A stretch of DNA of 64,000 bases. Origin: Oceanobacillus piezotolerans. Lineage in GTDB: Bacteria > Bacillota > Bacilli > Bacillales > Amphibacillaceae. The first letter of the stretch is position 1. The number at the start of each line of letters is the position of its first letter. Location of the stretch: assembly GCF_003665065.1 (NCBI RefSeq), contig NZ_RCHR01000011.1:1-64000 (forward strand), read 5' to 3'. The position numbers were made by a program, and so were the translations under genes. The notes under the pieces are model-generated. The model did not search any database and was not told the origin of the DNA. It was given only the letters and a program-made list of their open reading frames with translations. Shown in pieces: positions 36,299 through 45,413 of the stretch.

Positions 36299-37126
36299 TT
36301 AGATAGTTTCACTATTCTTTTTAAGCCAAGTGATTGCAATGAAGTAACCAATAATAGGTGATATCCCATATCCCATGATCGGCATAGGAAAATCACCTAA
36401 GAAAGTGACAACCATCGTCAGTAGAAAATAAACTCCTAATGATAAAGAAATGGGATTCATTTTACCGTAAGAGAAGAATGGAATGATTAATAAGACTAGA
36501 GATAAAATGCCTAATAGGAGCCAGACATTTCCTAAGTCTGCAACTAAAAAGATGATCTCTTCTACATATGGAACCGGTGCTAAATCATCGAGAAAAACCC
36601 ATGATACAATCACCAATGCTGTCATGAATATAAAGCTTAAAGCTTTCATCGTCCAATGACGAATCGTCTTCCACATCATTATGAAAGCAGCACATGCAAA
36701 TGCAGTTAATTGACCTGCATCTGGCTGTAATAATAATATGATTAGGATGAGAAAGGTTAGTCCTATAGCATACTGTTTACGATTGTTTAACACTAATGTC
36801 CAATATTGAATCAAAATGAAAGGCAAAATGATACTTGCTATGTAGATACTAATAGGTCCTAATGTGACCCATCGATGAACACCATCTATGCCAGCAAACC
36901 CAAATGGCAATACCAATAAAGCTATGAGAACAATGGAAAGAGCCAAATTTCCTCTATCTACATTTTCTTTCTTTCGCTTTAGATATATAGAGCCCACAAC
37001 CGTCCCTATTATCCAGATGAGTATGTTCTGTACCCAAATAGCTGGTGACACACCAAAAGATACCATTGCAATGGTTCCTATAATAATGGCAGGGACCATA
37101 ACAAAATAAGAATTAAAATACTTCAT
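36299..37126 (-). CDS. Short, divergent SEDS-like (FtsW/RodA-related) membrane protein
   Basis: The ORF encodes a 275-residue protein with about eight membrane segments. Three spots echo FtsW/RodA/SpoVE: GVHRWVTLGPISIYIASIIL (cf. the RW-LGP...PSE loop), LLLQPDAGQLTAF (cf. QPDxGTA) and PMPIMGYGISPIIGYF (cf. PLPFISYGGSS). FtsW/RodA are about 390 residues; this one is shorter and lacks a full extracellular catalytic loop, so glycosyltransferase activity is doubtful. It has a GGAAATAGGA ribosome binding site and lies directly downstream of the protease gene. Confidence 0.6.
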   Translation of the reverse strand: MKYFNSYFVMVPAIIIGTIAMVSFGVSPAIWVQNILIWIIGTVVGSIYLKRKKENVDRGNLALSIVLIALLVLPFGFAGIDGVHRWVTLGPISIYIASIILPFILIQYWTLVLNNRKQYAIGLTFLILIILLLQPDAGQLTAFACAAFIMMWKTIRHWTMKALSFIFMTALVIVSWVFLDDLAPVPYVEEIIFLVADLGNVWLLLGILSLVLLIIPFFSYGKMNPISLSLGVYFLLTMVVTFLGDFPMPIMGYGISPIIGYFIAITWLKKNSETI

Positions 37127-37264
37127 GTTCCTATTTCCTTTTTTATAATTATTTATTACCCTGAAAGATTATATCATATAAAAATCATCAGCAACGGACT
37201 TAACTTATCATGTTCAAACCGTTATTCTAAATAGGGAACTTCATTCCATAGCTACAAAGAGATT

Positions 37265-37304
37265 AAAAAAAAAGCAAAAGAGAGTATGATTACCCTCTTT
37301 TGCT
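37265..37304 (-). terminator. Rho-independent terminator of the AprX-like protease gene
   Basis: On the minus strand a 10-bp stem (AGCAAAAGAG and CTCTTTTGCT) is followed by nine Ts. It lies 21 bases after the stop codon. A degraded version is present beside the protease relic near 35440. Confidence 0.85.
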
Positions 37305-37324
37305 GTTTATACTAGTACGTTCCC

Positions 37325-38632
37325 TTAACCTTCCTGCACTAACTCAGGCTCTGCTTTCCGCAAATAATCCTTTGCCATCATCACAGCGCTTTCTGCGTGA
37401 ATATTCCCCCACACTTCATTTAGCGTAGGCTCAGAACTGGCCTTTAAAATACTTTTCACATCATTTGGACTGAGGTCAGGATTTACTTCCAACATAAGAG
37501 CAACGACACCTGCACAAATCGGCGTTGCCATGGATGTACCAGAAAGCTGGACATAATTCCCGTCAACAATTTGTTCTGGCAATTGGGATTCGAGTGCTGA
37601 CCCTGGTGCCAATGGCGCAATAATATTGGTACCAGGTGCATATATATCTGGTTTTACAAATTTATCGAGGCTTGGTCCTCTGCTTGAATAGTCTGCAATA
37701 GCATCATCTGTACGATCTAGCGTGTTTTTGTCATCAGTAGACCCGACAGTAATAATAAATGGATTAATAGCTGGTGTGCTAATCGTAGATGGAGAAGGTC
37801 CGCTATTACCTGCTGCAGCACAAACAACAATGCCTTGATGCCATGCTTCTTGGACAGCCACTGATAATGGATCATCTCTAAACGATTCCACAGCAGGAGC
37901 ACCAAGGGAAAGGGAAATAATCCCAATGTTATACTCCGCTTTGTGATTCAAGCACCATTCGATACTTTCAATAATGGTGGATAATCTGCCGCTTCCATTC
38001 TCGTCCAGCACCTTTAATCCGATAATGGAAGCATCTGGGGCCGTCCCCATATACTGACCATCTGACAGATGCCCACTTCCTGCAGCATCTCCAGCACAAT
38101 GGGTGCCATGTCCGTTATCATCATAGGGCTCTGTTCTTCCATTAATAAAATCATGAAACGCAACGATGCGATTGGATGTTGCCGTGAAGTCTTCATGTGG
38201 GTGAACTCCTGTATCGATGACGGCAATCGTGACTCCCTTGCCAGTTACATCAAGCGTTTGATGAACCTTTCGCGCACCGATTTGCTCGCAGGAAACATCT
38301 AAAAAAGCCGTCACCTTTCTATCATAGAAGATACGATCGACAGCTTCGTGGTCTTTGATTTCTTTTAGCATTCCAGGTGTTAAATGTCCTTTTACACCAT
38401 TAACGATGGGAATTTTTTGTTCCAGTTTATTGTGGGAATCTACATTACAAGCTTTTAGAAGGTCGATTTTCTTTTCTTTTTCACAGCTCTTTTTCAAATA
38501 TACAATGACGGGGATTTGATTGATACTACTTTCATTGAAGTCGTTCTTACGATTTTTCCATAATTGTTCCACTAGGCCGGGGTCAAATTTCCTTCCAGTC
38601 TCTTCAAACCAAACTTTTTTTCTTTCAGTCAA
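37325..38632 (-). CDS. aprX: Subtilisin-like serine protease (S8, AprX-like)
   Basis: This 435-residue S8 peptidase has no recognisable signal peptide, like the intracellular AprX of B. subtilis (about 440 residues). The N-terminal ~120 residues form an inhibitor-like prodomain. The catalytic triad is Asp140 (TIAVIDTGVHPHED), His175 (DNGHGTHCAG) and Ser367 (LSGTSMATP), with oxyanion Asn276 (AAAGNSG). It starts at TTG with AAAGGAGGAG upstream. It probably degrades proteins in the cytoplasm or after lysis during stationary phase. A broken copy of its 3' end lies 1.8 kb away. Confidence 0.92.
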   Translation of the reverse strand: MTERKKVWFEETGRKFDPGLVEQLWKNRKNDFNESSINQIPVIVYLKKSCEKEKKIDLLKACNVDSHNKLEQKIPIVNGVKGHLTPGMLKEIKDHEAVDRIFYDRKVTAFLDVSCEQIGARKVHQTLDVTGKGVTIAVIDTGVHPHEDFTATSNRIVAFHDFINGRTEPYDDNGHGTHCAGDAAGSGHLSDGQYMGTAPDASIIGLKVLDENGSGRLSTIIESIEWCLNHKAEYNIGIISLSLGAPAVESFRDDPLSVAVQEAWHQGIVVCAAAGNSGPSPSTISTPAINPFIITVGSTDDKNTLDRTDDAIADYSSRGPSLDKFVKPDIYAPGTNIIAPLAPGSALESQLPEQIVDGNYVQLSGTSMATPICAGVVALMLEVNPDLSPNDVKSILKASSEPTLNEVWGNIHAESAVMMAKDYLRKAEPELVQEG

Positions 38633-38831
38633 TACTTTCTCCTCCTTTAGGTATTAGATAAACCTTCATTTCATAAGAGGCTCTAGTTGACTTTAAAAGA
38701 ATTCCTGTTGTACAAAGCTTATCAAGCTATAGACTAGGAAACAATCAGACCACCTAACTATTTTTAATTAAATTTTGTAATATTCTGGATAATTTTATCT
38801 AGTATTTTTCAGTAAATAGAAAACTTGTAAA

Positions 38832-38869
38832 TAAAAGAGCATTCTCCATAAGTACATAGGAGAATGCTC
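38832..38869 (-). terminator. Terminator of the BASS/FAD-oxidase operon
   Basis: An 11-bp perfect stem (GAGCATTCTCC and GGAGAATGCTC) lies about 40 bases after the transporter stop codon. On the minus strand it is followed by TTTTATTTAC. Confidence 0.75.
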
Positions 38870-38908
38870 CACTTATCTATCTTGATTTACATACTTTGAA
38901 AAATATGG

Positions 38909-39877
38909 CTACTCATTAATAACTTTCTTTTCTACCTTATTTGACGTAGTTGGAACAGCCTTGTTTGCCCAAAACGTAGCTAATATTGGGCCAGAGATAT
39001 TATGCCAAATCGCTCCCCATACACTTGGAAGGGCTGCGAGCGGGCTGAAATGGGCCGTTGCCAAAGCAACACCTAAGCCAGAGTTTTGCATGCCAACCTC
39101 TATGGAAATCGCTCTACGGTCATTTTCAGTTAGTCCCATCATCAACGCAGCTAAGTAGCCAAGCAATAAACCAAATCCGTTATGCAAGAAAACAGCGATA
39201 AATACAAGGAACCCAGCTGTTACAACATTCCCAGCATTCGCAGCAGTTACGGCAGATACAATAATAAGAATAGCAACTACAGATATCAACGGAACAACCG
39301 TTACTCCCTTTTCAACTGCAGCGGGGAAGAGTTTCTGTATGATAAATCCTAGAATAATCGGAAATATGATTACTTGAATAATCGACATAAACATGGCTAG
39401 CGGATCAACCGGCAACCACTGTCCCGCAAGTAAATAAAGTAATAAAGGTGTCATGATCGGTGCCAGCATTGTTGATAGAGAAGTCATTGCAACAGATAAA
39501 GCAACATTTCCCTTAGCTAAGTAAACCATTACGTTGGATGCTGTCCCACCCGGAACACATCCTAGTAAAACCAGTCCAGCTGCAAGCTCTGGTGGGAGTC
39601 GTAGTAAATAGGCAAGGCCAAATGCTACAAGCGGCATGATCGTATATTGTGCACATATACCAACGATTGCTGGTAAGGGGTTTGTAAATACCAATTTAAA
39701 ATCAACTGGCTTTAAAGTTAGCCCCATACCAAACATAACAATACCTAATAATATGGTAATATAGCCGCCAAAAACTATAAAAGCGGAAGGAACTAGAAAG
39801 GCAATAACCGCAGCAAGAATAACTAAAAGCGCAAAATATTTTCCGGCAAGAACACTTAACTTTTCTAAGGTTTTCAT
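38909..39877 (-). CDS. Bile acid:sodium symporter family (BASS) transporter
   Basis: This 322-residue transporter has nine to ten membrane segments of the BASS fold. Family signatures are GIVMFGMGLTLKPVDFK, LVLLGCVPGGTASNVMVYLAKGN and SIEVGMQNSGLGVALATAHF. Bacterial members move pantoate, pyruvate, glycolate or other carboxylates with Na+. It begins 11 bases after an FAD-linked 2-hydroxyacid oxidase, suggesting that the operon's substrate is a 2-hydroxycarboxylate or its keto product. PanS-like specificity is an alternative. Confidence 0.88.
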   Translation of the reverse strand: MKTLEKLSVLAGKYFALLVILAAVIAFLVPSAFIVFGGYITILLGIVMFGMGLTLKPVDFKLVFTNPLPAIVGICAQYTIMPLVAFGLAYLLRLPPELAAGLVLLGCVPGGTASNVMVYLAKGNVALSVAMTSLSTMLAPIMTPLLLYLLAGQWLPVDPLAMFMSIIQVIIFPIILGFIIQKLFPAAVEKGVTVVPLISVVAILIIVSAVTAANAGNVVTAGFLVFIAVFLHNGFGLLLGYLAALMMGLTENDRRAISIEVGMQNSGLGVALATAHFSPLAALPSVWGAIWHNISGPILATFWANKAVPTTSNKVEKKVINE

Positions 39878-39888
39878 ATGTTAGTCTC

Positions 39889-41259
39889 CTATTCCATATC
39901 TACAATTTTATTTGGATTTAAGATGTTATTTGGGTCAAGCGCTTTTTTAATTTGCTTCATTATCTGCAGTGCTGCCCCGTGCTCCAGCTGCTGATATTGT
40001 TTTTTCCCAACACCTACACCATGCTCACCGGTACATGTTCCACCACGTTCTAATGCATAGAGGACCACTTTTTCATTAAACTCTTTTGCTTTTTGTACTT
40101 CTTCTGTATTTGTCATATCAATCATAATTAGTCCATGAAAGTTACCATCACCAACATGACCGAGAAGGCCACCTGGAACTCCTAATTTATCTAATTCCGC
40201 CCTAGCATAAATGATTGCATTTGCTAACTCAGAAATAGGTACGGCTACATCTGTCAGCATCATCTTCTTGCCAACATGGCCATGAATATAGGCATAAGCT
40301 ACATTGTGGCGTGCGTCCCATAAATGATTTCTGGCTTTCGTATCTGTTTCAAAGATAAATTCCTGACAATCATGATCCTTCATGATCTCTTTTGTGAAAT
40401 CAACATCTGCCTGAAGACCAGCTTGGTTTCCATGGAATTCTAAGAAAAGTGTTGGTTCTATCGGATAATTTGTTTCACTGAATTTATTAATTTGGATAAC
40501 CGTAGCCTCATCTACAAATTCAACCCGGGCAATCGGTATACCAGCATTTAAAATAGCAGTAACCGCATCAATTGCTTGGGTGAAAGTTGGGAACGTTGCA
40601 CGAGCAGCAACAATATGCTCGGGAATGCCATATACTTGTAAGGTTAACTCTGTAAAGCAGCCAAGAGTACCCTCAGAGCCAACGAATAATCCATTTAAGT
40701 GATAACCCGAAGCAGATTTTGCTGCTAAGCTTCCCGTATGAATGACACTTCCATTAGCAAGAACCACTTCCATATCTCGAACCTGATCGCGCATCACCCC
40801 ATATTTGACCGATGTCGTTCCGCTGGCATTGGTTGCTGCCATTCCTCCAAGCGTTGCATTGGCACCAGGATCAACTGGGAAAAATAAACCATACTTTTTG
40901 AGCTCTTTATTAAGCTGCTCTCTAGTCACACCAGGCTGAACGGTAACAAGCAGGTCGTTTTCCTTTATTTCAATAATCTTATTCATTAATGAGAAATCAA
41001 CCGTCATCCCATTCTGATATGGAATGACATGCCCTTCTAAGCTTGACCCCACTCCAAACGGCGTTACTGGAGTCTTAAACTCCTGAGCAACCTTCATAAT
41101 ATGACTTACATCCTCTGTGGATTTAGGGAAAACAACGATATCTGGAAGACTTGTCTCGTGGTAGGTTTCATCCCTGCTATGTAATTCTCTTACCGTTTGA
41201 TTGGTCGTAACTTGCTCATCTGCTAGTTTACTTTTTAATGCATTTAGTATGGATTCCAT
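39889..41259 (-). CDS. FAD-linked oxidase, D-lactate dehydrogenase / GlcD-like
   Basis: This 456-residue VAO-type flavoprotein oxidises a 2-hydroxyacid such as D-lactate or glycolate, passing electrons to the membrane chain. The FAD domain shows TPFGVGSSLEGHVIP, LVTVQPGVTREQL, DPGANATLGGMAATNASGT and GLFVGSEGTLGCFTELTL. The C-terminal domain ends with GGTCTGEHGVGVGKKQY and DPNNILNPNKI. The ATG at 41259 has GAGGGG seven bases upstream; a GTG earlier in frame is less likely. It is operonic with the BASS transporter. No GlcE/GlcF partner is nearby, favouring a single-chain D-lactate dehydrogenase type. Confidence 0.85.
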   Translation of the reverse strand: MESILNALKSKLADEQVTTNQTVRELHSRDETYHETSLPDIVVFPKSTEDVSHIMKVAQEFKTPVTPFGVGSSLEGHVIPYQNGMTVDFSLMNKIIEIKENDLLVTVQPGVTREQLNKELKKYGLFFPVDPGANATLGGMAATNASGTTSVKYGVMRDQVRDMEVVLANGSVIHTGSLAAKSASGYHLNGLFVGSEGTLGCFTELTLQVYGIPEHIVAARATFPTFTQAIDAVTAILNAGIPIARVEFVDEATVIQINKFSETNYPIEPTLFLEFHGNQAGLQADVDFTKEIMKDHDCQEFIFETDTKARNHLWDARHNVAYAYIHGHVGKKMMLTDVAVPISELANAIIYARAELDKLGVPGGLLGHVGDGNFHGLIMIDMTNTEEVQKAKEFNEKVVLYALERGGTCTGEHGVGVGKKQYQQLEHGAALQIMKQIKKALDPNNILNPNKIVDME

Positions 41260-41582
41260 GTCTCTGCCCCTCTTCACTCGTAGCTTCTAAATGATTTCTG
41301 ATTTGTTTAACTTATAATAATATTGTTCTAATTGCAATTTATACTTATTATAATCTATTTTTTGATTAATTCAATAATTTTAGTGAAATTATAGGTGGAG
41401 AGCATTTTCGAAAATTCATAAGCCCTATGCAAATGTTCAATACATATGGACCATTTGTATTTTTTAGTAAATTTTCGATGCAATTGTTATAATAGTAATA
41501 TGTCACACCTAATATTGATGCTATTTACATGGACTTGACAGTCAAAGCGTGAATTCTAACAAAGTAAAGGAGTCATGTATAT
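41260..41582. other. Divergent promoter region, FAD oxidase / cytosine deaminase
   Basis: AT-rich region with a plus-strand -10 TATAAT (41488-41493) for the deaminase. A 12-bp palindrome ATTTTCGAAAAT (41404-41415) resembles half-sites of CodY-type boxes but lacks the central base, so no regulator is assigned. Confidence 0.4.
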
Positions 41583-42833
41583 ATGAAAAAATTTATTAAC
41601 GCGACAATATATGGGAATCCAGAATCTCACGAGATTATAGTAGAGAACGATCAATTTAAAGCAATTGGGAATGATTTAGGAGATGCTGATGAAGTAATTG
41701 ATTTACAAGGCCGTTTAGTATTACCTCCTTATGTTGACCCCCATTTACACTTAGATTATATCTTTTCTGGGTTAGGAGAAGGAAATGCAAATGTTTCAGG
41801 TACATTATTTGAAGGGATACAGCGCTGGAGTGACAATAAGAAATCGCTAACAGAAGAAATCGTACGTGAGCGTGCAATTAAAGGGATCCAAAAAGAATTA
41901 AGTAAGGGGGTCCAATTCATTCGTACCCATGTAGATATTACCGATCCGAACTTGACCGGAATGAAAGCCTTAATTAAACTGCGTGAGGAATTGAAGGATA
42001 TCGTTACACTACAGCTTGTAGCATTTCCCCAGGAAGGATTCTTTAGATATAAGGGTGCCGAACGTTTAATGGAAGAAGCACTTGAAATGGGGGCTGACGT
42101 AGCCGGAGGAATTCCTCACTTCGAAATTTCGTATGAACATGGTGTAGAGTCATTAAGACGTATTGTAGATATGGCGATAAAATATAATGTGATGATTGAT
42201 ATTCACTGCGATGAAAACGATGATCCGAATAGTCGTTTCTTAGAAGTGTTAAATGCACTTGTTATGGAAAAGGAATATGGTGAATATACTACAGCAAGCC
42301 ATACATGCAGCTTTGGTTCCGTGGAAAACAGTTATGCAAATAAAATGTTAGGTTTATTTAGAGAATCTAAAATCAACTTTATTTCCTGTCCAACAGAAAA
42401 TGCACACCTGCAAGGTCGTGGCGACAGTTATCCTAAACGTCGTGGTTTAACACGAGTGAAAGAGTTACTAAATAACGGAAATAACGTTGCCTTTGCCCAA
42501 GATTCCATTGCGGATTATTGGTATCCATTAGGGAATGGAAATATGATGAACATTTTAGACAACGGAATCCATTTAGCTCATTATACTCACATTGATGAAA
42601 TCAATAAGGCGTTTGATTTGATTACTTACCACGGTGCAAATATTATGAGAGTGAACGATGAGTATGGCATTGAAGCAGGGAAACCAGCTAACTTTATCGT
42701 TTTAGATGCAAAAGATGCTTATGAAGCAATTCGTGAGCGTGCAGAAGTACTCGCCTCCATTCGCAATGGTGAATATCTGTTTAAACGTGAACCACGGAAA
42801 AATGAAATAGAAGTAGATTTCTTAAAATTATAA
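41583..42833 (+). CDS. codA: Cytosine deaminase (CodA-like amidohydrolase)
   Basis: This 416-residue amidohydrolase matches CodA, which converts cytosine to uracil and ammonia. Metal ligands are His54 and His56 in VDPHLHLDY, His in VMIDIHCDENDD, His in TASHTCSFGS, and Asp in AFAQDSIADYWYPLGNGNM. QFIRTHVDIT is also conserved. Related enzymes deaminate isocytosine, creatinine or other N-heterocycles, so the substrate needs testing. The ATG follows AAAGGAGTC. The gene is monocistronic with a strong terminator. Confidence 0.85.
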   Translation: MKKFINATIYGNPESHEIIVENDQFKAIGNDLGDADEVIDLQGRLVLPPYVDPHLHLDYIFSGLGEGNANVSGTLFEGIQRWSDNKKSLTEEIVRERAIKGIQKELSKGVQFIRTHVDITDPNLTGMKALIKLREELKDIVTLQLVAFPQEGFFRYKGAERLMEEALEMGADVAGGIPHFEISYEHGVESLRRIVDMAIKYNVMIDIHCDENDDPNSRFLEVLNALVMEKEYGEYTTASHTCSFGSVENSYANKMLGLFRESKINFISCPTENAHLQGRGDSYPKRRGLTRVKELLNNGNNVAFAQDSIADYWYPLGNGNMMNILDNGIHLAHYTHIDEINKAFDLITYHGANIMRVNDEYGIEAGKPANFIVLDAKDAYEAIRERAEVLASIRNGEYLFKREPRKNEIEVDFLKL

Positions 42834-42896
42834 TATCAAGCCTAAGCTTTTACTCTCCTAAAGTGGAAAGCAATTTTATTCAAGCTAAAAAAATTC

Positions 42897-42933
42897 CCCC
42901 TCATGAACGTTCTCTTTCAACGTTTATGAGGGG
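42897..42933 (+). terminator. Terminator after the cytosine deaminase gene
   Basis: A 15-bp stem (CCCCTCATGAACGTT and AACGTTTATGAGGGG, one non-Watson-Crick position) is followed by TATTTCTTT. Confidence 0.75.
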
Positions 42934-43020
42934 TATTTCTTTATAAGGCAGCTAGTTTTTATGTTTTAATACCGCCGGAATTTATAGTTATCGACCTTCC
43001 GTTACCTGACTGTAAGCTAT

Positions 43021-43131
43021 AAGACTGGCACAGCATCTCATTTTCGAAAGGTTATTTATTTTTCTCCGCAATATTAGTCCATTGCTCAACTCTTGGGTTA
43101 AACATTTTTGTTACGTTCCAGCCTCATAATC
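43021..43131. repeat. Degraded, shortened MITE relative
   Basis: The right end (TTAAACATTTTTGTTACGTTCCAGCC) resembles the right end of the element at 22634-22923, and the left end GACTGGCACAG resembles its GGCTGGGACA. The interior is short and AT-rich. It lies in the gap between codA and the LysE-type gene, where no gene is otherwise seen. Confidence 0.45.
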
Positions 43132-43213
43132 AAATTTCCTCTTTTTAGTAGTACAAGCCCCTCTCTGTGAATACAAATAAAATATCCCAGGAATATATAA
43201 AGGAGTGTTCACA

Positions 43214-43843
43214 TTGAGTATCTTTCTCAGCTATTTCCTCTTAGGCTTATCACTTGCAGCACCAATTGGTCCTGTTAATGCTGCCCAGTTAGACAGGGGA
43301 ATTAAAGAGGGGTTTTTCCCTGCTTGGTTCGTTGGGCTTGGATCTATTATTGCGGATATATTTTATATGTTTATCGTTTATTTAGGGATTGTTCATATCG
43401 TAGAAATAACCTTTGTTAAAACATTCTTATGGTTATTTGGAGGATTTGTCTTAATTTATACGGGAATGGAAAGTATCCTGAGCTCTAAAGAAATAAGAGC
43501 TAATCTGGAAAGAAAAAAAGAACCTCTACATAAATCTTTCCTTGCAGGGTTCCTCATTTCCATTTCTAATCCCTTAACCATCCTGTTTTGGGTGGGGATC
43601 TATGGTTCGGTACTCGCAAAAACGGCAACAACTTACGGACCACAAGCCCTAATTCTTTATAGCTTTGCGATCTTTATCGGATTATTCACTTGGGACATAT
43701 CCATGGCTGCCGTTTCAAGCGGTTTCAGGAAAATCCTAAATGAACAAGTACTGAAAGGAATTGCACTCCTATCCGGCTTATCACTCATTGGATTTGGGAT
43801 CTACTTTGGCTGGCAGGGAATTTTATTATTAAGAGAGTTTTAA
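43214..43843 (+). CDS. LysE family amino acid exporter
   Basis: This 209-residue membrane protein of the LysE/RhtB family has about six membrane segments. It carries the family opening LSLAAPIGPVNAAQLDRGIKEGF and FLISISNPLTILFWVGIY. These proteins export amino acids or related metabolites. The TTG at 43214 lies eight bases after AAAGGAG; the GTG three codons earlier overlaps that site. The stop codon overlaps the convergent APC permease gene by 15 bases. Confidence 0.88.
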   Translation: MSIFLSYFLLGLSLAAPIGPVNAAQLDRGIKEGFFPAWFVGLGSIIADIFYMFIVYLGIVHIVEITFVKTFLWLFGGFVLIYTGMESILSSKEIRANLERKKEPLHKSFLAGFLISISNPLTILFWVGIYGSVLAKTATTYGPQALILYSFAIFIGLFTWDISMAAVSSGFRKILNEQVLKGIALLSGLSLIGFGIYFGWQGILLLREF

Positions 43844-45157
43844 TGCTTTCTTTTTCCACTTTTTATTCATAAAATATGCGACGATTCCAATCAGACCCAC
43901 AATCCCTAAACTAATAAAAAGCCCAGGACGATTAGTTCCATCAAGCATGGTACCACTTACACCTGCTGCCAATAATGCAATCCCAAGATAATACTTCATC
44001 CGTTCTTTTAGATTTATATCATCGAGCTTTCTTGCAGATAAAATAATCATTAACCAGTTATATAGGAGCATTAACCCAGCCGCTGTCGTGACATAGGTAT
44101 ATATTTTTCCCGGTAGTACCAGCGACATGATGATGGACCCAGCAATTCCTATTATTAGTAAACCAAGGGATGGAAGGGATACAGCTAATTTCCCTTTCTT
44201 GGAAAATATAGCTGGAGCATCCTGCCCTTCAGACAATGACTGCAGAATGCTTGTGACGCCATAGAATGAAGCTACCATAGTCGAGAAACCGGCAATAATT
44301 AGTGCCCCATTAAAAATATGAGGAACAAACCCTAATTCGAAGTCCTTTAATGCATCAATAAAGGGGCTTTTTTCCGTGTTCACGGCGTGCCATGGCATAA
44401 GTACTAGAGCAAAGGTCAAGGCGATGGTGTAAATGGTGACAATGGTCAAAATCATTATTTTCCCTGCTTTGGGAGCTTCATTTGGATGTTTTAACTGAAT
44501 GGCCATAAGTCCCATTACCTCAATGCCTCCAAATGTATAGAAGGCAAAAATCAGACAAGACCATAACCCGATCCAGCCTGCAGGGAAGAATTCATTCAGG
44601 CTTTTTGGAATATGTAATTCTTTCACCCCATCCAATAACCCAAATACAAATGCAGCAGCGATGATAATGAACATAAGAATAGCAGCAATCTTCATGACCG
44701 CAAAAATATTCTCGATCTTGCTAAGCTTTTTTGCACCTACTAATAACACGAGAAGACCCAGCACCGCGTACCCAATTGCAAATAACCATAGTGGAATGCT
44801 GGGAAACCAAAGACGAGAGAATATAGACAACGCGGTTAGCTGACTGCCCATAATTAATATCTCTGAAAACCAGTACATCCACCCGACACTAAACCCAGCC
44901 CACCGACCATATGCTTGCTTGGCATAGGTCCTGAAACCACCTGTCTCCGGATTACTTGCTGTTAATTTAGCTAAGGCATCAAAAACAATATAGGTGGCAA
45001 GTCCAGCCAAAATAATGGCTAGCACAAAGGAAGGACCACCTTGACTAATACCAATACTAGTTCCCAGGAAAAAGCCTGTACCAATCGTACAGCCTACTCC
45101 AAATAAAGATAAATGCCACCACTTCATATTCCTCTCTTCCTGTTTGGACTGTCCCAT
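43829..45157 (-). CDS. APC family amino acid permease
   Basis: This 442-residue permease has twelve predicted membrane segments and the APC start signature HLSLFGVGCTIGTGFFLGTSIG. The conserved TM6 region is LIFAFYTFGGIEVMGLMAIQ. The C-terminal tail is short and Lys-rich. An AAGGAGGAAC ribosome binding site precedes the ATG. It converges on the LysE-type exporter gene with 15 bases overlap. The substrate cannot be read by eye. Confidence 0.88.
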   Translation of the reverse strand: MGQSKQEERNMKWWHLSLFGVGCTIGTGFFLGTSIGISQGGPSFVLAIILAGLATYIVFDALAKLTASNPETGGFRTYAKQAYGRWAGFSVGWMYWFSEILIMGSQLTALSIFSRLWFPSIPLWLFAIGYAVLGLLVLLVGAKKLSKIENIFAVMKIAAILMFIIIAAAFVFGLLDGVKELHIPKSLNEFFPAGWIGLWSCLIFAFYTFGGIEVMGLMAIQLKHPNEAPKAGKIMILTIVTIYTIALTFALVLMPWHAVNTEKSPFIDALKDFELGFVPHIFNGALIIAGFSTMVASFYGVTSILQSLSEGQDAPAIFSKKGKLAVSLPSLGLLIIGIAGSIIMSLVLPGKIYTYVTTAAGLMLLYNWLMIILSARKLDDINLKERMKYYLGIALLAAGVSGTMLDGTNRPGLFISLGIVGLIGIVAYFMNKKWKKKALKLS

Positions 45158-45413
45158 AATGTTCCTCCTTATAGATTCGCCATTTAGAAATTTTCATTAT
45201 AATAAGGGAGTTAATTTATAAAGAGGTCACTAAAAGAGCCAACCTGAAGTCTGTAAGCGATACCTTTCCTGATTGAATGGAAAAGATCATTAACTACAGT
45301 ATGTTCTACAATTTTCTTCTTATTCCTTACTAACAAGCCCATTATTCATTCAATAAATCACCAAATGCCCACTAGGCTGAATACAGTATAGGGAGCCTAT
45401 GGAGGTGGTTCGA

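Noticed and set aside
41404..41415. CodY box between the FAD oxidase and cytosine deaminase genes
   Set aside because: ATTTTCGAAAAT lacks the central base of the CodY consensus; palindromes of this kind arise easily in AT-rich DNA.
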